DNA of 64,000 bases from Pseudomonadota bacterium (GTDB taxonomy: Bacteria; Pseudomonadota; Gammaproteobacteria; Xanthomonadales; Xanthomonadaceae): contig JAEZYE010000024.1 of NCBI GenBank assembly GCA_023419315.1, positions 105,699-169,698 on the forward strand, in the 5' to 3' direction. The notes below the pieces were generated by a model. That model was given only the letters and a program-made list of their open reading frames with translations, did not search any database and had not been told where the DNA came from. Shown here in pieces: positions 1-7,930 of this stretch. Made by a program: the position numbers and the translations under genes. Each line of letters begins with the position of its first letter. The stretch's first letter is position 1.

Positions 1-75
1 ATCGCCGGCGCGGTGCGTGCCTACGCCGAAGCCGTCCGCGACGGCAGCTTTCCCGACGCCAGCCACTCGTACTGA
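1..75 (+). CDS. panB: 3-methyl-2-oxobutanoate hydroxymethyltransferase, C-terminal end only
   Basis: The window opens inside this gene; only the last 24 codons and a TGA stop are present. The peptide contains AYAEAVRDGSFPDASHSY, which resembles the usual PanB tail (AEAVRDGxFP...HS). PanB transfers a hydroxymethyl group from methylene-tetrahydrofolate to ketoisovalerate to make ketopantoate, the first step of pantothenate synthesis. The identification rests on this short tail plus the position 32 bp upstream of panC, the normal panB-panC-panD order. The start and the active site lie outside the window. Confidence 0.85.
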   Translation: MAGAVRAYAEAVRDGSFPDASHSY

Positions 76-107
76 TTCAGGGCGCGCATGCGCCATACGG
101 AACCGCA

Positions 108-950
108 ATGCTCGAAACCATCACCGAACTGGATGCCCTGCGCGTGCGCGTCAGGCAATGGAAGCGCGAAGGACTGCGCGTTGCGCTGGTGCCCACGATG
201 GGCAACCTGCACGCAGGCCACTACTCGCTGGTGATGCTTGCGCGGCAATACGCGGATCGCGTGGTGTCCAGCGTGTTCGTCAATCCGACGCAGTTCGGCC
301 CGAACGAGGATTTCACCCGCTATCCGCGCACGCCGGAAGCCGACATGACCGGGCTGGAAGGCGCAGGGTGCGACGTGCTGTGGCTGCCGACGGTGGAATC
401 GATGTATCCGTTCGGCGTCGAACTGGCCGCCAACGTGCATGTGCCGGGCGTCAGCAGCGTGCTGGAAGGCGCGCACCGTCCGGGTCATTTCGACGGTGTC
501 TGCACGGTGGTCTCGCGCCTGTTCAACCAGGTGCAGCCGGATGTCGCCGCGTTCGGCAAGAAGGATTACCAGCAACTGGCTGTCATCCGGCAACTCGTGG
601 CGGATCTGGCGTTCCCGATCGAGATCCTCGCCGGCAGCATCGTGCGTGAAAGCGATGGCCTGGCGATGAGTTCGCGCAATCAGTACCTGTCCGGCGACGA
701 GCGCCCGCGCGCCGCGGAGATCCGCCGCACGCTGGTCGCGATGCGCGATGGCATCGCGGCGGGCTCCACGCGCGAACAGGTCGAAGCCGAAGCCGCCAGC
801 CGGCTGGCCGAGGCAGGTTTCGAGGTCGACTACGCGGCGGTGCGGCTTCCCGATCTCTCGGTTCCCGCGGCCGGCGAAGCCGGCGCGCGCGTTGCATTGA
901 TCGCTGCGCGCCTGGGCCGGACCCGCCTGATCGACAACCTGGAATGGTGA
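108..950 (+). CDS. panC: Pantothenate synthetase
   Basis: This gene encodes a cytoplasmic ligase that condenses pantoate with beta-alanine, using ATP, to form pantothenate for coenzyme A. The 280-residue protein has the normal length. It carries the nucleotidyltransferase HIGH-like motif PTMGNLHAGH at residues 29-38, the VFVNPTQFGPNEDF segment, and a GKKDYQQL motif typical of the family. The start ATG lies 32 bp after the panB stop. The substrates come from panB (pantoate branch) and panD (beta-alanine), its immediate neighbours, so the three genes probably form one operon. Confidence 0.98.
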   Translation: MLETITELDALRVRVRQWKREGLRVALVPTMGNLHAGHYSLVMLARQYADRVVSSVFVNPTQFGPNEDFTRYPRTPEADMTGLEGAGCDVLWLPTVESMYPFGVELAANVHVPGVSSVLEGAHRPGHFDGVCTVVSRLFNQVQPDVAAFGKKDYQQLAVIRQLVADLAFPIEILAGSIVRESDGLAMSSRNQYLSGDERPRAAEIRRTLVAMRDGIAAGSTREQVEAEAASRLAEAGFEVDYAAVRLPDLSVPAAGEAGARVALIAARLGRTRLIDNLEW

Positions 951-1025
951 GCCGGTTCGACCGTTCGCCTCACCTTCGCCACTTTTTCCATTGCTAGACT
1001 CCTCTTTTCCCGGAATCCGTTCGCC

Positions 1026-1406
1026 ATGCAACTGAGCCTGCTCAAGACCAAGATCCATCGCGCCACCGTGACCCATGCCGAGCTCAACTACGAGGGCTCG
1101 ATCGCGATCGATGGGCTGCTGCTGGACGCCAGCGGCATCCGCGAGTTCGAACAGGTGCATATCTGGGACGTCACCAACGGCGCGCGGTTTTCCACCTACG
1201 CCATTCGCGCAGACGAAGGTAGCGGCATCATCTCGCTCAACGGCGGCGCGGCGCGCCATGTGCAGATCGGCGATCTGATCATCATCGCGGCGTTTGCCGG
1301 CATGAGCGAAGAGGAAGCCGAGCGCTTCCAGCCCAAGCTCATCTACGTGGACGGCGACAACCGCATCACCCACACCAACCACACCATTCCCAAGCAGGCC
1401 GCATGA
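1026..1406 (+). CDS. panD: Aspartate 1-decarboxylase precursor
   Basis: PanD decarboxylates L-aspartate to beta-alanine, the second substrate of PanC. The protein is 126 residues, the normal size, and starts MQLSLLKTKIHRATVTHAEL. The self-cleavage site is present as Gly24-Ser25 in YEGSIAIDG; in the known family Ser25 becomes the catalytic pyruvoyl group after autoproteolysis. The Tyr/Asn region (GARFSTYAI) and the invariant NGGAARH segment are also present. Its TGA stop overlaps the ATG of pgi (ATGA), so the two are probably translationally coupled. Confidence 0.98.
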   Translation: MQLSLLKTKIHRATVTHAELNYEGSIAIDGLLLDASGIREFEQVHIWDVTNGARFSTYAIRADEGSGIISLNGGAARHVQIGDLIIIAAFAGMSEEEAERFQPKLIYVDGDNRITHTNHTIPKQAA

Positions 1407-2926
1407 GCACAGCACCGGGTTTCGACGTCTTGCAGTCCCACGCCGCGCGCCTGCGCGGGCAATCGTTGCCGGCGCTGCTGGCGCGGGATCCGGCACGCGC
1501 CCGTGAGCTGGCGCTCCGTCAGGGCCCGCTGTATTTCAACTTCGCGCGCCAGTCGTACGATCGCGATGCACTGGACGCCCTGTTCGCGCTGGCCGACCAG
1601 CGCGGCGTGGGCGCCGCCTTCCGCCGCCTCTTCGATGGCGAACAGGTCAACGTCACCGAAGGACGCGCTGCGCTGCACACCGCCTTGCGCGGCGATCATT
1701 CCGCAGCGGCGATCGCACGCGAAGCCTTCGCCACCGCGCGCACGGTGCGCGAACGGATGGCCGCGCTGATCGCGCAACTGGAAGCGAGCGACGTCACCGA
1801 CATCGTCAGCGTCGGCATCGGCGGTTCCGATCTGGGGCCGCGGCTGGTGGTGGATGCATTGCGCGGCGCGCTGCCCGGCCGCTTCCGCGTGCACTTCCTG
1901 TCGAACGTGGATGGCGCGGCTGCACAGCGCGTCCTCGCGCCGCTGGATCCGCAACGCACCGCTGCCGTGCTCATCTCCAAGACCTTCGGTACCCAGGAAA
2001 CGCTGCTCAATGGCGGCATCCTGCGCGAGTGGCTGGGCGGCAGTGATCGCCTGTATGCGGTCAGCGCCAACCCCGAGCGCGCCGCAGCCAGTTTCGCCAT
2101 CGCCGCCGATCGCGTCCTGCCGATGTGGGATTGGGTCGGGGGCCGTTATTCGCTGTGGTCGGCGGTCGGTTTCCCGATTGCGCTGGCCATCGGCTTCGAT
2201 CGCTTCGAGCAATTGCTGGCCGGCGCGTCGGACTTCGATGCGCATGTGCTGAACGCCGCGCCGCGCGACAACATCGCCCTCCGCCATGCACTGACCGCCA
2301 TCTGGAATCGCAACGCGCTGGGACACGCGGCGCATGGCGTGATGACCTATGACCAGCGCCTCGCATTGCTGCCGGCATATCTGCAGCAACTGGTGATGGA
2401 AAGCCTGGGCAAGTCGGTGACGCTGGCCGGCCAGCCGGTCGGCGTGGACACGGTCCCGGTGTGGTGGGGCGGCGCCGGCACGGACGTGCAGCACAGCTTC
2501 TTCCAGGCGCTACATCAGGGAACGGGCATCGTGCCGCTGGATTTCGTCGGCACCGTACGCAACGACGATCCGTACGCGGAAAACCATCTGGCGTTGATGT
2601 CCAATCTTCTTGCGCAGACCGAAGCGCTGGCGAACGGGCAGGGCAGCGAGGATCCACATCGCGCGTACGCCGGCAGCCGGCCGAGCACGATGATCCTGCT
2701 TGATGCGCTCACGCCGCAGTCGCTGGGCGCGCTGATCGCCATGTACGAGCACAGCGTCTATGCGCAGTCGGTGCTGTGGGGCATCAATGCATTCGATCAG
2801 TTCGGTGTCGAGCTCGGCAAGCAGCTCGCCAATGGATTGCTGCCGGCGCTGAAAGGCCAGGCGCAGGCCAGTGATCCGGTCACCCGCGAGCTGCTGGACG
2901 AGTTGCGCCGCGCCGGTTCGAAGTAG
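1403..2926 (+). CDS. pgi: Glucose-6-phosphate isomerase
   Basis: This enzyme interconverts glucose 6-phosphate and fructose 6-phosphate in glycolysis and gluconeogenesis. The 507-residue protein holds the PGI signatures: the sugar-phosphate loop SVGIGGSDLGPR, the SKTFGTQET serine/threonine motif, VGGRYSLWSAVGFPIAL with the catalytic Arg/Glu region, and NAFDQFGVELGKQLA near the C-terminus with the active-site Lys. It is somewhat shorter than the E. coli enzyme (about 549). The start overlaps the panD stop by 4 bp. It is followed by a strong bidirectional terminator before the convergent queG gene. Confidence 0.98.
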   Translation: MSTAPGFDVLQSHAARLRGQSLPALLARDPARARELALRQGPLYFNFARQSYDRDALDALFALADQRGVGAAFRRLFDGEQVNVTEGRAALHTALRGDHSAAAIAREAFATARTVRERMAALIAQLEASDVTDIVSVGIGGSDLGPRLVVDALRGALPGRFRVHFLSNVDGAAAQRVLAPLDPQRTAAVLISKTFGTQETLLNGGILREWLGGSDRLYAVSANPERAAASFAIAADRVLPMWDWVGGRYSLWSAVGFPIALAIGFDRFEQLLAGASDFDAHVLNAAPRDNIALRHALTAIWNRNALGHAAHGVMTYDQRLALLPAYLQQLVMESLGKSVTLAGQPVGVDTVPVWWGGAGTDVQHSFFQALHQGTGIVPLDFVGTVRNDDPYAENHLALMSNLLAQTEALANGQGSEDPHRAYAGSRPSTMILLDALTPQSLGALIAMYEHSVYAQSVLWGINAFDQFGVELGKQLANGLLPALKGQAQASDPVTRELLDELRRAGSK

Positions 2927-2966
2927 GCCGTCGGGAAACCGCAAACCGCCTGTCCTCATTGGTCCG

Positions 2967-2994
2967 AAGACGCCGCCTCGCGCGGCGTCTTTGC
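2967..2994. terminator. Bidirectional rho-independent terminator between pgi and queG
   Basis: A perfect 10-bp stem (AAGACGCCGC at 2967-2976, GCGGCGTCTT at 2982-2991) closes a 5-nt loop. It is flanked by an A pair on one side and T residues on the other, so it can work in both directions. It sits in the 70-bp gap between two convergent genes. Confidence 0.85.
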
Positions 2995-2996
2995 AT

Positions 2997-4085
2997 TCAA
3001 CGCAGCGCCGCCTTTTTCTCGTGCTGCGCCAACGCCCACGCGACGTGTTCGCGCACCAGTGCGGACGGGTCATCGCGGCGCGAGGTGAGGGCGGTGATGA
3101 CGGCGTCGCTGGAATCGGCATTGCCGAGCGCCACTGCGATGTTCCGCAACCAGCGCTCATGGCCGCTGCGGCGGATGGCCGAACCTTCGGTGCGTTGCAG
3201 GAATTCCGCTTCCGTCCACGCGAACAGATCCGGCAGCGTCGCGGTGTCCAACTGGTTGCGCGCGCGGAAATCGGGTTCGTCACTGCGCTTGGCGAACTTG
3301 TTCCAGGGGCATACGAGCTGGCAATCGTCGCAGCCGAAGATGCGGTTGCCGATCAGCGGGCGCAGTGATTCGTCGATCGCGCCTTCATGCTCGATGGTCA
3401 GATAGGAAATGCAGCGGCGTGCATCCAGCCGGTACGGCGCAGTGATGGCCTGCGTCGGGCAGACATCGATGCAGCGCACGCAGGTGCCGCAATGCGCGGT
3501 CGCGGGCGGATCGATCGGCAAAGGCAGATCAACGTAGATTTCGCCGAGAAAGAACCAGGAGCCGCCATCCTTGTCGATAAGGCAGGTGTGCTTGCCGATC
3601 CACCCGAGGCCGGCATTGCGCGCGAGCGCGCGCTCCAGCACCGGCGCCGAATCCACGAACACGCGATGGCCGAACACGCCGACTTCTTCCTGCAGGCGCT
3701 CGGCCAGTTTCTGCAGGCGGTTGCGCATCAGCTTGTGGTAATCGCGGCCCAGTGCGTAGCGCGCGACATAGGCGCGTTCGCCATCGGCCAGCGTGTGCCA
3801 AGCGTCATCGCTGTCGTTGCGGCCGTAATCCAGGCCAACGGAAATCACCCGCAGCGTGCCGGGCAGGAGTTCATCCGGACGGCTGCGCTTTTCGCCATGC
3901 CGCGCCATCCAGTCCATGGACCCGTAGAGACCCTGCGCCAGCCAGTCACGCAGGTGCGCCTCGTCTTCGCCCAGTTCGATGCCGGCAATGCCGCAGCGCT
4001 GGAAGCCGAATTCGGCCGCCAGCGCGCGCACGCGCGCGGCAAGCACGTGTGGTTCCGGTAGACGAAGGTCGATGGGCGCGGACAT
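2997..4085 (-). CDS. queG: Epoxyqueuosine reductase
   Basis: QueG reduces epoxyqueuosine to queuosine in the wobble position of tRNAs with GUN anticodons, using cobalamin and two [4Fe-4S] clusters. The 362-residue protein has the DUF1730 N-terminal cobalamin domain, the conserved segment DSAPVLERALARNAGLGWIG (containing the catalytic Asp of the family), the ferredoxin motif CGTCVRCIDVCPTQAI, and a second cluster motif CDDCQLVCPWN. A HEAT-like C-terminal part follows (residues about 290-360). The ATG lies 23 bp from the divergent nnr start, so the two promoters overlap. Neighbours nnr and tsaE are the usual context. Confidence 0.97.
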   Translation of the reverse strand: MSAPIDLRLPEPHVLAARVRALAAEFGFQRCGIAGIELGEDEAHLRDWLAQGLYGSMDWMARHGEKRSRPDELLPGTLRVISVGLDYGRNDSDDAWHTLADGERAYVARYALGRDYHKLMRNRLQKLAERLQEEVGVFGHRVFVDSAPVLERALARNAGLGWIGKHTCLIDKDGGSWFFLGEIYVDLPLPIDPPATAHCGTCVRCIDVCPTQAITAPYRLDARRCISYLTIEHEGAIDESLRPLIGNRIFGCDDCQLVCPWNKFAKRSDEPDFRARNQLDTATLPDLFAWTEAEFLQRTEGSAIRRSGHERWLRNIAVALGNADSSDAVITALTSRRDDPSALVREHVAWALAQHEKKAALR

Positions 4086-4095
4086 CGCGCAAGTA

Positions 4096-4101
4096 TAGAA
4101 T
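4096..4101 (+). promoter_or_regulatory. Probable -10 box of nnr (leaderless start)
   Basis: TAGAAT (within TATAGAAT) ends 7 nt before the ATG of nnr, so transcription would begin at or next to the start codon. No good -35 element is seen at 17 bp. Confidence 0.5.
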
Positions 4102-4108
4102 CCGCCCC

Positions 4109-5581
4109 ATGTCCGGGAGCTTTCCTCTTCACGACGCCGCTACCGCGCGCGACATCGACGTCCACGCCAGCGAGCGCATCGAGGGCGGGGCTTACGAACT
4201 GATGCGCCGCGCCGGGCAATCGGCCTGGCGGCATGCGCTGGATCAGTGGCCGCACGCGCACCGCATCGTGGTGGTCTGCGGTCCCGGCAACAACGGCGGC
4301 GACGGTTATGTATTCGGTGCGGCGGCCGTGCGTTCCGGACGCCACGTCTGCATCGTGCACCTGCCCGATCATGTGCCGCGCACGCCATCGGCGCAGCGCG
4401 CATGCACCGACTTTGTCGCCGCGGGCGGCCACATCGAGCTGTTCGAACATCATCTTCCAGCTGCCGATCTCGTCGTCGATGCGCTGTTCGGCCTGGGCCT
4501 GGCGCGTGCGCCGGATCCGGCCTCGGCCCATTTGATCGAAGCCATCAACGCGCAGACCGCGCCGGTGCTGTCACTGGATGTGCCCAGTGGCGTGGACGCG
4601 GATCGCGGCTCGGTTCCCGGCGCAGCGGTGATCGCCACGCGCACGCTGCAGTTCATCGTCGAACACGTGGGCCTGCGCACGGGCGAGGCGCTCGAATACA
4701 CGGGCACGTTCGCGTTCGATCATCTCGACGTTCCCGTTGATGCGCTGGAAACCGCGATGCCGGCGGCGATTGCACTGGAACATGCCGCGTTGCCGCGCTG
4801 GCTTTTGCCGCGCCGTCGCAACACGCACAAGGGCGAATCGGGCCGCGTGCTGTGCGTCGGCGGCGATCATGGCAGCGGGGGAGCGGTGCTGCTGTGCGCC
4901 GAAGCGGCGCTGCGCACCGGCGCGGGTCTCCTGCACGTGGCGACGCGCCAGGCGCATGTCGCGGCCATCCTGGCGCGGCGTCCCGAAGCGATGGTCGCCG
5001 CGGTGGAATCGAGTGCGGAACTGGAACCCATGCTGGCGCAGGCGGATGTCATCGCGCTGGGGCCGGGGCTGGGCCGGGGTGAATGGTCGCGCGCGATGTT
5101 CGAACAGGCGCTGCGCGCCGGCGTGCCGTGCGTCATCGATGCCGATGCCCTGAACCTGCTGGCCGAACACCCGCGCGCGCTGCCGGACGCCATCCTCACC
5201 CCGCATCCGGGCGAGGCCGCGCGCTTGTTGGGCGTGGAAACCGCCGACGTGCAGCGTGATCGCCGGCTGGCGGTACTCGCATTGGCGGATCGTTTCCAGT
5301 GCGCGGTGGTGCTGAAAGGCGCGGGGACGCTGGTGGCCGCGCCGGGACAGACGCCGTGCGTCATCGATGCCGGCAATCCCGGCATGGCGGTGGGCGGCAT
5401 GGGCGATCTGCTGACCGGCGTGATCGCGGCGTTGCGTGCGCAGGGACTGACGGCGTTCGACGCGGCCTGTGCCGGTGCGTTGCTGCATTCGCTGGCCGGC
5501 GATGCCGCTGCCGTCGAAGGCGAACGCGGAACCTTGCCGTCGGATCTGCTGCCGGCCCTGCGCCGTCTCGCCAATCCATGA
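4109..5581 (+). CDS. nnr: Bifunctional ADP-dependent NAD(P)H-hydrate dehydratase / NAD(P)H-hydrate epimerase
   Basis: This metabolite-repair enzyme fixes hydrated NAD(P)H: the N-terminal YjeF_N domain epimerises R to S NAD(P)HX, and the C-terminal ribokinase-like domain dehydrates S-NAD(P)HX with ADP. In the 490-residue protein, residues 60-67 read GNNGGDGY (epimerase). The C-terminal half has GGDHGSGGAVLLCAEAALRTG, DADALNLLAEHP, LTPHPGEAARLLG and GNPGMAVGGMGDLLTG, the ADP/substrate motifs. The ATG at 4109 is chosen because the YjeF_N domain begins directly after it; the open frame extends upstream but antisense to queG. The next gene, tsaE, follows after 50 bp. Confidence 0.97.
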   Translation: MSGSFPLHDAATARDIDVHASERIEGGAYELMRRAGQSAWRHALDQWPHAHRIVVVCGPGNNGGDGYVFGAAAVRSGRHVCIVHLPDHVPRTPSAQRACTDFVAAGGHIELFEHHLPAADLVVDALFGLGLARAPDPASAHLIEAINAQTAPVLSLDVPSGVDADRGSVPGAAVIATRTLQFIVEHVGLRTGEALEYTGTFAFDHLDVPVDALETAMPAAIALEHAALPRWLLPRRRNTHKGESGRVLCVGGDHGSGGAVLLCAEAALRTGAGLLHVATRQAHVAAILARRPEAMVAAVESSAELEPMLAQADVIALGPGLGRGEWSRAMFEQALRAGVPCVIDADALNLLAEHPRALPDAILTPHPGEAARLLGVETADVQRDRRLAVLALADRFQCAVVLKGAGTLVAAPGQTPCVIDAGNPGMAVGGMGDLLTGVIAALRAQGLTAFDAACAGALLHSLAGDAAAVEGERGTLPSDLLPALRRLANP

Positions 5582-5619
5582 TGCAGCGAGCGCTTGCGCA
5601 CACCCCGAAGCGCCGCACG

Positions 5620-5625
5620 TAGAAT
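5620..5625 (+). promoter_or_regulatory. Probable -10 box of tsaE (leaderless start)
   Basis: TAGAAT lies 6 nt upstream of the tsaE ATG, followed by CGCCGC. This spacing would place the transcript start at the start codon. The -35 region is not convincing. Confidence 0.5.
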
Positions 5626-5631
5626 CGCCGC

Positions 5632-6123
5632 ATGAACGCGATTTCCCTGCACCTGCCGGATACCGAGGCCACCGACGCGCTGGGCGAAGCATTGGCGGCG
5701 ACACGTCCCGAGCGCGCGGTCGTGCACCTGCAAGGCGATCTGGGGGCCGGCAAATCGACGCTGGCGCGTGCGTGGTTGCGCGCACTCGGCGTCGCGGGTG
5801 CCATCCGCAGTCCGACCTACACGCTGGTCGAGCGCTATCCGGTCCCGGGCGGTGAAGCCTGGCATCTGGACCTGTACCGGATCGGCGATGCGGCGGAACT
5901 GGATTACCTCGGCCTCGACGACGATCTGGCGACGCTGTGGCTGATCGAATGGCCTGAACGCGGTGGCGCGGGATTGCCCCCCGCGGACCTGCGCGTCGAA
6001 CTGGCGGTGGCGGATCACGGGCGTGCGGTGCGGTTGAGCCCGGCGAGTGCGCAGGGCACGGTCTGGCTGGAACGCCTCCGTGGAAGCGGGCACTTGCCGG
6101 GATCACCTCCCCCGGTGGAGTAG
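5632..6123 (+). CDS. tsaE: tRNA threonylcarbamoyladenosine biosynthesis ATPase
   Basis: TsaE is the ATPase that drives turnover of the TsaBD complex, which attaches threonylcarbamoyl to A37 of ANN-decoding tRNAs. The 163-residue protein has the Walker A motif GDLGAGKST at residues 35-43, the SPTYTLVERYP switch-like segment, and HLDLYRIGD with the family's conserved aspartate. Its length is normal. The order nnr-tsaE-amiC-mutL is conserved in gammaproteobacteria. The gene appears to have its own promoter directly upstream. Confidence 0.97.
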   Translation: MNAISLHLPDTEATDALGEALAATRPERAVVHLQGDLGAGKSTLARAWLRALGVAGAIRSPTYTLVERYPVPGGEAWHLDLYRIGDAAELDYLGLDDDLATLWLIEWPERGGAGLPPADLRVELAVADHGRAVRLSPASAQGTVWLERLRGSGHLPGSPPPVE

Positions 6124-6163
6124 GAAGATCCGGCAGGTCATGGATTCCTAAAGGAAAAACCTG

Positions 6164-6192
6164 TTGATTTCCGTTGGCGATGGTGCTTGAAT
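6164..6192 (+). promoter_or_regulatory. Probable sigma-70 promoter of amiC
   Basis: TTGATT (-35, 6164-6169) and TTGAAT (-10, 6187-6192) are separated by exactly 17 bp. The -10 box ends 7 nt before the amiC ATG at 6200, which again suggests a leaderless transcript. Confidence 0.5.
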
Positions 6193-6199
6193 CCGGCGC

Positions 6200-7837
6200 A
6201 TGAGCCCGGCCCCCCGCCCGAAACTCCGTCATTCACTGGCTTTCAGCGCCCTCGCGGCGAGCTTTGCGTGCGCGTTCTCCGTACACGCGGGCGAGGTCAG
6301 TCACGTCGACCTGACCACGGGAGCCACCGGCACCCGCGCTGAAATCCAGTTGCAGGGTCGTGGTGAATTCAAGACGTTGTCGCTGCACGGTCCGGAACGA
6401 CTGGTGGTCGATCTGCCCGCGTCCAGCGCGAAGCGCGGCCTCAAGCTGCCGACCGGCCAGGGCGTTGTCAGCTCGGTGCGTACCGGCCAACCGGCTCCCG
6501 GCACGCTGCGCATCGTGTTCGATCTTGCCGGCGCCATCACGCCGCTCAAGCCGCGAATCGAGCCAACCGCCCAAGGCGCGCGCATCGTGATCGAATGGCC
6601 AGGCGATGGTCCGAGTGCGGGCTCCGCCGCCAATGCGGCGGTCGCCACGGCTCCTGCTGCGAACACGCCCGCCAGCACGCCTGCAAAGGATCCGGCACCG
6701 GCGTCCACCGCGGACGCCGCCCGCGCCACCGCCGCGCTCACCGCGCAAGTCGTGCAGCAGTCGAGCGTGTCGCCGCAGGCCACGACGACTTCGGTTCCCG
6801 CGACGACGGGCGCCGTTGCAGCCTCCAGTCAGTCGGCGTCCTCGCCGCAGGCCATCCTCAACGGACAGGCGACCGCTTACGAAGCGCCGACGGCTTCAAG
6901 CGGCGTCGCTTCTGCGGCCCCGGCCGCGGGCGTCACGGCCTCGGGCGTGCCGTACACCGTGGCGACCGGACAACCGGCTACGCCTGCGACCGCGAACTCC
7001 AGCGCGAGCCCGGCTTCGACGGCCGCAGCGGAAGCGCCGGCCCCTCGTGTCGGCATGCGCAGCGGCATGCGGCCGCTGATCGTGGCGATTGATCCCGGCC
7101 ACGGCGGCCAGGACTCGGGCGCAGTCGGCATGCACGGCACGTACGAGAAGAACGTCGTGCTGGCGATCGGTCGTGAACTCGCGCGCCAGATCAACGCGAT
7201 GCCGGGCATGAAGGCCTACATGACGCGCGACAGCGACGTCTTCATTCCGCTCAACCTGCGCGCACGCAAGGCGCGTGCGGCGGGCGCCGACATCTTCGTG
7301 TCGATCCATGCCGACGCCGCCGAAAATCGCGCTGCACGCGGTTCTTCGGTCTACGTGCTCTCGTTGAAAGGCGCTTCCTCGCAACGTGCGCGCTGGCTGG
7401 CCGACAAGGAAAACGCCTCCGACCTGATCGGCGGCGTGCCGCTGCAGAAAGTCGACACGACGCTCTCGTCGGTGCTGCTGGATCTGGCGCAGAGCGGCCA
7501 CATGCGCGCATCCGAAGACGCGGCCAACCACGTGCTGGACGGGCTCAAGCGCGTGGGCAACAACCACAAGCCGAACATCGAGCGCGCGAACTTCGCGGTG
7601 CTGCGCACGTCCGACATGCCGTCGATGCTGGTGGAAACCGCCTTCATCTCCAATCCGGAAGAAGAAAAGCGCCTGAAGGATCCGGCCTACCAGCGCAAGG
7701 TCGCCAGCGCGGTGCTGGACGGCGTCAATACGTATTTCACCCGCCAGCCGCCTCCCGGCACCTTGTTCGCGGCACGCGCGCAGGCCGACGCCGAAGCGCG
7801 CGCGGCCGCTGCGGGTGGCGCCGCCGGCGCTCCCTGA
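6200..7837 (+). CDS. amiC: N-acetylmuramoyl-L-alanine amidase, AmiC-like
   Basis: This periplasmic zinc amidase cleaves the bond between MurNAc and the stem peptide during septum splitting. The 545-residue protein has a signal peptide (cleavage near residue 30, SVHA/GE), an AMIN domain (about residues 35-135) that in this family targets the septum, and an Ala/Ser/Thr/Pro-rich linker of about 150 residues. The Amidase_3 catalytic domain (about 290-515) carries IAIDPGHGGQDSGA and YEKNVVL (zinc His and Glu), FVSIHADAA (zinc His) and LVETAFISNPEEE (catalytic Glu). The exact paralogue (AmiB or AmiC) cannot be fixed; no LysM domain is present. Position between tsaE and mutL matches the family. Confidence 0.93.
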   Translation: MSPAPRPKLRHSLAFSALAASFACAFSVHAGEVSHVDLTTGATGTRAEIQLQGRGEFKTLSLHGPERLVVDLPASSAKRGLKLPTGQGVVSSVRTGQPAPGTLRIVFDLAGAITPLKPRIEPTAQGARIVIEWPGDGPSAGSAANAAVATAPAANTPASTPAKDPAPASTADAARATAALTAQVVQQSSVSPQATTTSVPATTGAVAASSQSASSPQAILNGQATAYEAPTASSGVASAAPAAGVTASGVPYTVATGQPATPATANSSASPASTAAAEAPAPRVGMRSGMRPLIVAIDPGHGGQDSGAVGMHGTYEKNVVLAIGRELARQINAMPGMKAYMTRDSDVFIPLNLRARKARAAGADIFVSIHADAAENRAARGSSVYVLSLKGASSQRARWLADKENASDLIGGVPLQKVDTTLSSVLLDLAQSGHMRASEDAANHVLDGLKRVGNNHKPNIERANFAVLRTSDMPSMLVETAFISNPEEEKRLKDPAYQRKVASAVLDGVNTYFTRQPPPGTLFAARAQADAEARAAAAGGAAGAP

Positions 7838-7930
7838 GCACGGCGCGATCGTCCACGCCGCATCGCGCGGCGCAGCGCTCGGCTATCATCGGCGCTCATT
7901 TTTCTCCACGGCGCCACGCCGCATTCTTTC